Below are positions 1 through 4,298 of a stretch of 5,772 nucleotides of DNA, piece by piece. This DNA is from Trichodesmium sp. MAG_R04. GTDB lineage: Bacteria > Cyanobacteriota > Cyanobacteriia > Cyanobacteriales > Microcoleaceae. The translations under genes and the position numbers were made by a program. Every line of letters begins with the position of its first letter. Position 1 is the stretch's first letter. The stretch lies in the NCBI GenBank assembly GCA_023356515.1, contig JAKQYG010000277.1, positions 1 through 5,772 on the forward strand, written 5' to 3'. The notes under the pieces were generated by a model that saw only the letters and a program-made list of their open reading frames with translations, made no database searches and was not told where the DNA came from.

Positions 1-179
1 GTACCTACTTAAATCACAATTTCGACTTACCAGGAAAAACAAAATCTGTACTCCAATTTAGTAGCCATAGAGACTTAAATACTAGTTTGAATCTCCAGCA
101 GCGCAGTTAATTTGACCACGACATTCTGTCGAATAAATAACGCCCATATTACCAACAATATAGAATAGAAAATTTGCCA
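1..179. other. Left-edge spacer, no convincing gene
   Basis: No gene is supported here. A plus-strand frame is open from base 3 to a TAA at 108-110 (35 codons, entering from outside the window), so it could be the tail of an upstream gene, but the peptide shows no recognisable motif. A minus-strand frame at 82-183 (33 codons, containing ECRGQINCAAGD) is equally unidentified. The first bases hold TACCTACTTAA (2-12). The same 11-mer recurs at 984-994 and, inverted, at 857-867, so the edge may belong to the element family described at 856-995. Confidence 0.4.
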
Positions 180-328
180 GCCTTCACTCCTTTATCCCTT
201 CATTTCTTTAATCATTTTATGAAGCTCAAAGAAAAAAAAGAAAGATATTTGCCTTGCGTTTTTCCCAAATTTTGATATTATTAAAGATATAAGGGGTCGT
301 TCGCCCCTACACATGACTTTTTATTCAA
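180..328 (+). repeat. Direct repeat, copy 1 (~149 bp)
   Basis: This is the first of two direct copies; the partner is at 460-603. The core, from GAAGCTCAAAG at 221 to TTATTCAA at 328, matches copy 2 with only three substitutions and about three inserted or deleted bases over ~108 nt. The upstream part is a looser, pyrimidine-rich tract of CCTTCATT-like units. Near the end lies a palindrome, AGGGGTCGTTCGCCCCT (292-308), of a kind found repeatedly in cyanobacterial spacers. No open frame of note crosses it. It is best read as a dispersed non-coding repeat or MITE-like unit; mobility is inferred. Confidence 0.8.
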
Positions 329-350
329 TATAAAAATATTCTTCCCTCCA

Positions 351-385
351 ACAAGATGATATTTAACCAACTCTAATCATCTTGT
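351..385. repeat. 10-bp perfect inverted repeat (hairpin)
   Basis: ACAAGATGAT (351-360) pairs perfectly with ATCATCTTGT (376-385) around a 15-nt loop. It lies between the two direct repeats. No T-tract follows on the plus strand, so it is not a typical intrinsic terminator. It may be part of a compound element or the arms of an operator; the sequence does not decide. Confidence 0.55.
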
Positions 386-459
386 GAGCTTACAGAAATC
401 TACAAATTCCAAAATAACTCTCAACTATCTATACTCTCGCAAAGCATTCATTTCTTCAT

Positions 460-603
460 GCCTTCATTCCTATTCTTTCATTCCTTCATTCATTTTCTGA
501 AGCTCAAAGAAAAAAGAAAGGTATTTGCCTTGGGTTTTTCCCAAATTTTGATATTATAAAGATATAAGGGGTCGTTCGCCCCTACGCATGACTTTTTATT
601 CAA
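460..603 (+). repeat. Direct repeat, copy 2 (~144 bp)
   Basis: This is the second copy of the repeat at 180-328, in the same orientation. It has the same order of parts: a CCTTCATTCC-type pyrimidine tract (461-497), the GAAGCTCAAAG core start (499), an A-run, the GGTATTTGCCTTGGG segment, and the AGGGGTCGTTCGCCCCT palindrome (567-583). It ends in TTATTCAA (603). The copies diverge abruptly after that, which gives a clear right boundary. The left boundary is softer because of the low-complexity tract. Confidence 0.8.
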
Positions 604-720
604 CTTAAATTTTATTTAATCACAAATAAAAATTAGAAGTTAACAGTTTTTAACCTCTACAAATGTTATATGATTTGTATTTTGTGCAAATTAAATATCA
701 TACTTATATTTAGATAGATA

Positions 721-749
721 AAAATCTATTTTAAAAATAGATTTTTTTA
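721..749 (+). terminator. Weak AT-rich hairpin with T-tract
   Basis: AAAAATCTA (721-729) pairs with TAGATTTTT (739-747), followed by further T residues to 749. The layout resembles an intrinsic terminator, but the stem has a single G-C pair and would be unstable. No gene ends upstream, so a terminator role is doubtful. Confidence 0.2.
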
Positions 750-813
750 AAAGTAAATAGCTTTTAATACTACTAATTTTAGCAACCTTTTTTGTAGAAA
801 AAAAATGTAGATC

Positions 814-842
814 TTGACAATTTGTATATTTATAATTAACAT
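814..842 (+). promoter_or_regulatory. Candidate sigma-70-type promoter
   Basis: A perfect -35 hexamer TTGACA (814-819) is followed after 17 nt by TAACAT (837-842). That -10 keeps the important TA...T positions. A TATAAT also occurs at 831-836, but only 11 nt from the -35, which is too close. Transcription from here would start near 849 and enter the inverted-repeat element at 856 and the gene remnant at 995. In such AT-rich DNA a chance match is quite possible. Confidence 0.3.
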
Positions 843-855
843 CTTAAATAGCAAA

Positions 856-995
856 ATTAAGTAGGTAAAAACTAATAAACATCACTATGTAACGAAACGT
901 TTATCCAGTCTAAAGCCTGGATATTATCTGCTTTTTTAGACTTATTTGCCCTCGCTGGGGATATAGTTGTAAATTTTCCTACTTACCTACTTAAT
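856..995. mobile_element. 140-bp MITE-like element, 13-bp perfect TIRs
   Basis: ATTAAGTAGGTAA (856-868) is the exact reverse complement of TTACCTACTTAAT (983-995). The right end also carries a perfect 8-bp tandem duplication, CCTACTTA twice (978-993). Inside is a hairpin, TATCCAG (902-908) with CTGGATA (917-923), followed by CTTTTTT at 931-937. There is no coding capacity. No clear target duplication is visible. The right edge coincides with the point where a decayed coding frame begins, so insertion or recombination at this element probably cut that gene. It is a non-autonomous element by structure; the parental transposase is unknown. Confidence 0.6.
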
Positions 996-1102
996 GGTCA
1001 TTATTCTTCGATCCAGACGGAAAAGGTGGCATTGAACAAACTAAAATAACTGTTTTTACTAATCTTCCTTTTCTATCCAGCGATAACTTTGAAATTGTTT
1101 AA
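995..1102 (+). pseudogene. C-terminal remnant of a DPDG-type surface protein
   Basis: This is a 35-codon frame without a start codon. It runs directly from the right end of the 140-bp element to a TAA at 1100-1102. It reads W-S-L-FFDPDGKGGIEQ, then a beta-strand-like TKITVFTNLPFLSSDNFEIV tail. A terminal module of this style (LFFDPDG..G, a hydrophobic strand, then SDNFEIV-stop) is what I know from the extreme C-terminus of cyanobacterial hemolysin-type calcium-binding or cadherin-like secreted proteins. That assignment is from memory. An in-frame TAA at 992-994, inside the element, closes the frame on the left. The fragment cannot make a functional protein. The missing body of the gene may lie upstream of the window or be lost. 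Confidence 0.6.
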
Positions 1103-1106
1103 AGTC

Positions 1107-1379
1107 CTACAAGAATTTAGCTTTGACCCCAAGTATAGCTAGGCCAGAACAGTGCCTAGACCTCATATGAATCTCAGCCATTGCTTGTGCCCTAATTTCA
1201 AAAAACTCCCTATTCTTTACCCGTAGTCCTTTCACATCCTCCCCGTCATAAAAGCACTGAGACTCCTACCGAGCTGTAGCCCCTCCGCGGGTTAACACAT
1301 CACAGGCTGCTGTTACCTTTTCAGTAGTCTTTTGCTGACTGACCTGTCCGTTTTTTTGTCTCGGTATGTCTACCTGGGA
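1107..1379 (-). pseudogene. Decayed IS200/IS605-like tnpB 3' end
   Basis: On the minus strand one frame is open for 37 codons (1379 to 1269; SQVDIPRQKN near its start, CDVLTRGGATAR at its end). A TAG at 1266-1268 follows, then 52 more open codons to a TAG at 1107-1109. Such openness is unusual in this AT-rich spacer. Just after the first stop, the minus strand reads through TGACGGGGAGGATGTGAAAG (about 1251-1232). This resembles the GACGGGGAGGATGTCAA-type right end of tnpB-bearing IS200/IS605 elements of cyanobacteria, though one arm of the usual hairpin is degraded. The block is GC-richer than its surroundings, as expected for a structured omega-RNA region. No zinc finger or catalytic residue of TnpB survives. 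Family assignment is moderate to low. Confidence 0.4.
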
Positions 1380-1535
1380 CTAATATATTTATTGTGAACT
1401 AGAAGGCATGATAACATAACCAGTGGAAAAAAATAAACTAAAAAGTCACCCGCTTATGGGCAAGGCTTTAAACCCAATTTTTCCGTAATATTCAACTGTA
1501 TATTTAAGTACTTCTATAACCAGCAAGTTACAATA
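1380..1535. other. Spacer before trpD; possible IS left end
   Basis: An imperfect 28-nt palindrome (1442-1469) has outer arms AAAG/CTTT and inner arms CCC/GGG around GCTTAT. It resembles the subterminal hairpins of IS200/IS605 ends. On the minus strand a TATGTTATC box precedes ATG (1409-1407), whose frame matches that of the tnpB-like remnant, though two stops intervene. This fits a left end fused to a right end after internal deletion. On the plus strand, TATAAC (1515-1520) is a possible trpD -10, but no good -35 is present and no Shine-Dalgarno precedes the trpD ATG. The trpD promoter therefore remains undefined. Confidence 0.35.
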
Positions 1536-2597
1536 ATGAACAACTCCTCCATAAACGAATGGCCTAGTTTATTACAGCAATTACTTGATGGCCAATCTTT
1601 ATCATCCTCCCAAGCCTCAAATTTAATGCAAGGATGGCTACAAGAAGAAATTCCACCTGTTCTATCAGGAGCAATATTAGCAGCCTTACAAGCCAAAGGC
1701 GTATCTGCTGAAGAATTAGCTGGTATGGCAAAAGTATTACAATCTTTATCCTTAACAAAAGAATACCATAATAACAATATTCCTATCACCAACTTTCAAT
1801 ACCCTATCATTGATACCTGCGGTACTGGTGGAGATGGAGCCTCAACATTCAATATTTCCACTGCAGTTGCTTTTGTCCTAGCCGCCGCAGGAGTACCAGT
1901 AGCCAAACATGGTAACCGTTCTGCTTCAGGTAAAGTCGGTTCTGCTGACGTATTAGAAGCATTAGGAATAGGTTTGAATGCACCCACAGAAAAAGTAATA
2001 TCTGCATTATCTGAAGTAGGAATTACCTTTCTATTTGCACCCGGCTGGCATCCAGCAATGAAATGTGTAGTTCCTCTACGTCGCACTTTAAAAGTACGAA
2101 CCGTGTTTAACCTTTTAGGTCCTTTAGTTAACCCCTTGCGTCCCCAAGCTCAAATTATTGGTGTGTACAATTCTACATTAGTAAAAACAGTAGCCCAAGC
2201 TTTAGGAATATTAGGAGTAGAATATGCGATCGCTCTCCATGGCAGAGAAAAACTTGATGAAGCTGGCCTAAGTGATATTACTGATATAGGTATTTTGTCT
2301 GATGGTGAGGTAAAAATGACTTCAGTTAATCCCCAAGAGTTAGGCTTAAATTCTGCCCCAATAAGCACCTTACAAGGTGGAGACGTAGATCAAAACGCCG
2401 AAGTTCTCAAAAACGTTCTTCAGGGTAAGGGAACCTCCGAACAAACAGATGTAGTCGCTTTGAATAGTTCTCTGGCATTACAGGTAGCAGGCGTTGTACC
2501 ACTAGAAGCTCATAAAGAAGGTATTGCCAAAGCGAAAGATATTCTCCAAAGTGGTGCAGCTTGGTTGAAATTAGAGCAGTTAGTTCAATTCTTATGA
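1536..2597 (+). CDS. trpD: Anthranilate phosphoribosyltransferase TrpD
   Basis: TrpD transfers the phosphoribosyl group of PRPP to anthranilate, giving N-(5-phosphoribosyl)anthranilate and pyrophosphate, the second committed step of tryptophan synthesis; it is cytoplasmic and usually dimeric. The 353 residues fit the family's usual ~340-360. A helical N-terminal domain covers about residues 8-75 and the catalytic alpha/beta domain about 90-350. Visible signatures are the PRPP-binding glycine loop GTGGD (96-100) with NIST (106-109), KHGNRS (124-129), FAPGWHPAMK (167-176), the anthranilate-side segment ending VRTVFNLLGPLVNP (187-200), and the acidic pair D241-E242 of the Mg-PRPP site. All key motifs are intact. 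The ATG at 1536 is the only sensible start, although no Shine-Dalgarno precedes it, which is common in cyanobacteria. The upstream spacer is mobile-element debris. The gene ends 73 bp from the stop of the convergent protease gene. Confidence 0.98.
   Translation: MNNSSINEWPSLLQQLLDGQSLSSSQASNLMQGWLQEEIPPVLSGAILAALQAKGVSAEELAGMAKVLQSLSLTKEYHNNNIPITNFQYPIIDTCGTGGDGASTFNISTAVAFVLAAAGVPVAKHGNRSASGKVGSADVLEALGIGLNAPTEKVISALSEVGITFLFAPGWHPAMKCVVPLRRTLKVRTVFNLLGPLVNPLRPQAQIIGVYNSTLVKTVAQALGILGVEYAIALHGREKLDEAGLSDITDIGILSDGEVKMTSVNPQELGLNSAPISTLQGGDVDQNAEVLKNVLQGKGTSEQTDVVALNSSLALQVAGVVPLEAHKEGIAKAKDILQSGAAWLKLEQLVQFL
2226..2233. repeat. HIP1 octamer GCGATCGC
   Basis: GCGATCGC is the highly iterated palindrome characteristic of many cyanobacterial genomes. 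Here it sits inside trpD. It is the only perfect copy noticed in the window. It supports a cyanobacterial origin; no local function is implied. Confidence 0.8.
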
Positions 2598-2670
2598 ATC
2601 TTTTCAAGTTATTTGAGTTTGCTGAAAATGGGGGAAAAGTTTTAGGGGTTAGGGGCTATATAATGTCTGG
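2598..2670. other. Convergent spacer with G-runs
   Basis: This 73-bp spacer lies between two genes that face each other. It contains GGGGG (2630-2634), GGGG (2645-2648) and GGGG (2652-2655). The last two are part of TTAGGGGTTAGGGG, a short tandem heptamer. No hairpin with a T-tract is visible, so termination of either gene is unexplained here. Confidence 0.5.
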
Positions 2671-3306
2671 TTAACTACTAGAACGTATTCGTAACTCTAC
2701 TAATTTTTCTTTAACTGTCATATCATAATTACCAAAGAAGTCTTGTCCAAGTAATGGTGACTTTGCTAGAGGGGGAAGGATACCAATAATAAATTGCTTG
2801 AACTCCAAATCTCCTGCCGAAATAGAACCAACTATTCCTCTTTTTAATTCTATATCTCTGCCATCAGCAACTGTTACAATTCCTTGACCCGAAGGTATAA
2901 TTTTTAGGGAGTCTGCCATTTCCTGAGTAATAAATGTTCTAGTAGCTCCGGTATCTAAAAGCATTTCATAAGTTTTATTACCATTAAAAGTCACATCAAC
3001 TACAGGAGTACCACCCAAACGACCTTTAATTGGTATTTGGTATATTCCTGCTGTTGGACTTGAAGTTGATACTTCCTCTGGTAATTCTTCTTCAAACAGA
3101 CCACAAACTGATATTGTTAAGTCCTTCTTATTTCCAAGTTCATCAACCATAAAGCATCCTGGATATTCTTGAGCGATCACACCCGTACAAACTAATGTTG
3201 TCAGCAATATTGCTGGTATTTGCCAAAATATGTTTTTTACCTGTTGTTTGTACTGGATATAATTTTTGTCACTAGCCTTATAGATTGAAAAGTTTTCCAT
3301 CATCAT
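2671..3306 (-). CDS. Exported retropepsin-like aspartic protease
   Basis: A 211-residue protein. A positively charged N-terminus is followed by a hydrophobic stretch at about 27-45 (IPAILLTTLVCTGVIA), ending in a signal-peptidase-like A45-Q46. It is probably exported or held in the membrane with the catalytic part outside the cytoplasm. The catalytic domain covers about 88-208. The active-site triplet is D118-T119-G120 in MLLDTGATRTFIT, followed by ADGR (147-150) and the family's closing motif SPLLGQDFFGNYDM (183-196). A single DTG per chain means the active enzyme should be a homodimer, as in retropepsins (clan AA, Asp_protease_2 type). C51 and C68 could form a disulfide in the exported pre-domain. 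The start is uncertain by one or two codons because three ATGs are consecutive (3306, 3303, 3300) and no clear Shine-Dalgarno is seen. The substrate is unknown. The gene is a separate unit, convergent with trpD and divergent from carA. Confidence 0.87.
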   Translation of the reverse strand: MMMENFSIYKASDKNYIQYKQQVKNIFWQIPAILLTTLVCTGVIAQEYPGCFMVDELGNKKDLTISVCGLFEEELPEEVSTSSPTAGIYQIPIKGRLGGTPVVDVTFNGNKTYEMLLDTGATRTFITQEMADSLKIIPSGQGIVTVADGRDIELKRGIVGSISAGDLEFKQFIIGILPPLAKSPLLGQDFFGNYDMTVKEKLVELRIRSSS

Positions 3307-3366
3307 TACTAATAATTTTAATAATTTTAAAGACTGCTGCTTAATTTTCAGGTAGTTATGCAGAAC

Positions 3367-3655
3367 TAATTAGGGCTTGTTGAAAAAGTCTTTTTCAGGT
3401 GTAGGTGACCCACCCCTAATATATCCCAGGGGGAGATGTAGGGATGTTGTATGCAACGTTCCTACAGAGGAACGTGGAATTGCTAGAAGAGGTAGTTGGA
3501 TATATTTGTCCCTTAATTTTTCTGCCATGGGAGTGCCCGAAATCCTAACTTTTTCAGCCTTTTACCAGCAAAAAGCTAGTACTTTTGGCCATCCAAATCA
3601 GATCTTATGCTTTTATATGTCAATGCTTTTATGATTAATCAGCAAACCCTAATTA
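3367..3655. mobile_element. ~289-bp MITE-like element, 17-bp imperfect TIRs
   Basis: The left end TAATTAGGGCTTGTTGA (3367-3383) and the inverse of the right end TCAGCAAACCCTAATTA (3639-3655) match at 15 of 17 positions. The interior is rich in nested palindromes: TGAAAAAG-T-CTTTTTCA (3381-3397), CCCCT/AGGGG (3413-3417, 3428-3432), AATATATCC/GGATATATT (3418-3426, 3498-3506), and the long stem at 3437-3466. A 52-codon minus-strand frame (3528 to 3370) ends in DFFNKP-stop, with the stop inside the terminal repeat. Endings of this kind occur in cyanobacterial transposases whose gene reaches the IS end, so this may be an internally deleted IS. No transposase motif remains. The plus-strand 85-codon frame at 3377-3634 has only a TTG start and simply reads through the repeat; it is not a gene. 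Confidence 0.65.
3437..3466. repeat. Palindrome with 13-bp stem, 4-nt loop
   Basis: TGTAGGGATGTTG (3437-3449) pairs base for base with CAACGTTCCTACA (3454-3466), allowing two G-T wobbles, around the loop TATG. The shape GTAGGGA-GTTG-CAAC-TCCCTAC is familiar to me as a dispersed cyanobacterial palindrome. Here it is nested inside the 289-bp element and enclosed by a further 9-bp inverted repeat. Confidence 0.75.
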
Positions 3656-3656
3656 A

Positions 3657-3682
3657 ATATACTTTCAAGCTGAAAAGTATAT
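3657..3682. repeat. 9-bp inverted repeat beside the MITE
   Basis: ATATACTTT (3657-3665) and AAAGTATAT (3674-3682) form a perfect 9-bp AT-rich stem with an 8-nt loop, starting two bases after the right end of the 289-bp element. It may mark a hairpin target site or an older element. There is no T-tract, so a terminator role is unlikely. Confidence 0.4.
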
Positions 3683-3810
3683 ATTTCCTGTAATTTCGTA
3701 AGAAAATTAGGTAATTAATTTTGCCTGGGCACTTATCTTTAGCTTAGAAGCATTGATATTGAATGAACAGGATTACCTTTATATTTCTATCTTTCAGTTT
3801 TCTATTCCAA
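3683..3810. other. Spacer, nothing recognised
   Basis: This is AT-rich sequence between the MITE and the minus-strand transposase fossil. The frame of that fossil continues here with several stops and without any recognisable motif. It may therefore be either further decayed coding sequence or unrelated DNA. Confidence 0.4.
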
Positions 3811-4140
3811 TTAATTATTAATCCTCTCTATATATTCATCTGTTTCTTTTTTATGCTTTTCCCCCTTTCTAGCATTAGCTAAACTTTCCAAATTGTTTGT
3901 TTCTCCATGTAGACACCAATAAGCAACTGTTCTAATTAAATAACCTATAAATTATGCTATTTCAGCATAAGTTTTTCAATCATTGAGGAAAAGAAAAATT
4001 AATACTCATTCTCTTATCTCTGGTTTTTATTATCTTTTTAGAACCTTCTTGTAAATTTTCCTGTTCTCATGAGGTTCAACAGTTCTTTGCTAGTATTTTT
4101 ACCTTATTTCTCTAACCTTGCTATCTTGATTATGTGGCAT
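3811..4140 (-). pseudogene. Fossil of an HTH protein, IS630-like transposase N-terminus
   Basis: One minus-strand frame runs from ATG (4140-4138, MPHNQDSKVREIR) to a TAA at 3813-3811: 109 codons with seven internal stops but no frame shift. A Shine-Dalgarno AGAGG lies 7 nt before the ATG (complement of 4148-4152). Reading through the stops gives a coherent protein. It ends in a helix-turn-helix, KTYAEIA-x-FIGYLIRTVAYW (about residues 58-77, split by a TAA), then CLHGETNNLESLANARKGEKH and KETDEYIERINN. The last 46 codons (3951-3811) are fully open. The layout of an HTH followed by a charged linker resembles the N-terminal DNA-binding part of IS630/Tc1-type transposases; that family call is inferred. 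The catalytic DDE domain is absent, so the gene is both nonsense-mutated and truncated. It is transcribed away from carA, and its old promoter would overlap the carA leader. Confidence 0.65.
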
Positions 4141-4298
4141 TTTGATACCTCTAAGGTTATCTTATCTTATTTATTTGAATTGTAAGTGTAATCTGTACTT
4201 ATGAATATTACATTTAGCATCAGGCTAATATATTCTGAATAATCTCAGTAAATATTCTCAGCTTATCTTATCTATACTAATCAATTAGAGGAATTCAA
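4141..4298 (+). promoter_or_regulatory. Upstream region of carA
   Basis: The carA promoter should lie here, but no strong one is visible. Candidates are TATACT (4273-4278) as a -10 without a matching -35, and TTGAAT (4175-4180) with TATGAA (4200-4205) at a wide 19-nt spacing. The 11-mer TTATCTTATCT occurs twice (4157-4167 and 4263-4273). No pyrimidine or arginine operator could be recognised. Confidence 0.3.
4287..4292 (+). promoter_or_regulatory. Ribosome binding site of carA
   Basis: AGAGGA lies 6 nt before the ATG at 4299. It contains GAGG, complementary to the 16S rRNA 3' end. It fixes the carA start, and contrasts with trpD and the protease gene, which lack a clear Shine-Dalgarno. Confidence 0.75.

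Larger units (their letters stand above)
604..855. other. AT-rich spacer without a gene
   Basis: This is very AT-rich DNA with no usable open frame on either strand and no decayed frame that could be recognised. It contains one AT-only-type hairpin (721-747) and one promoter-like pair (814-842). It may be a leftover of older insertions, but nothing in it identifies a source. Confidence 0.5.

Noticed and set aside
82..183. 33-codon minus-strand frame with two cysteines
   Set aside because: Its left part is limited by the repeat, no start with a ribosome site is seen, and no family could be recognised. It is kept only as a remark.
1139..1159. CTAGGC/GCCTAG hairpin as a terminator for the 995-1102 remnant
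   Set aside because: There is no T-tract after the stem, and it lies within the minus-strand tnpB-like open frame, so it may be incidental.
1514..2607. Several minus-strand open frames across trpD
   Set aside because: They are shadows of the strongly conserved trpD coding frame, with no ribosome sites or recognisable domains.
2630..2655. G-quadruplex in the trpD-protease spacer
   Set aside because: Only three runs of four or more G are present, with a 10-nt loop between the first two. The canonical four-run pattern is not met.
3377..3634. 85-codon plus-strand open frame
   Set aside because: It starts with TTG inside a terminal inverted repeat, lacks a Shine-Dalgarno, and spans nested palindromes of a MITE-like element. 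The peptide has no coherent domain.
3952..3976. TTATGCT/AGCATAA hairpin followed by GTTTTT, like an intrinsic terminator
   Set aside because: It lies inside the helix-turn-helix coding fossil on the minus strand, no plus-strand gene ends nearby, and the stem is short and AT-rich.
4182..4198. NtcA-type site (GTA-N8-TAC) before carA
   Set aside because: GTA and TAC are separated by 11 nt, not 8, so the site does not match.
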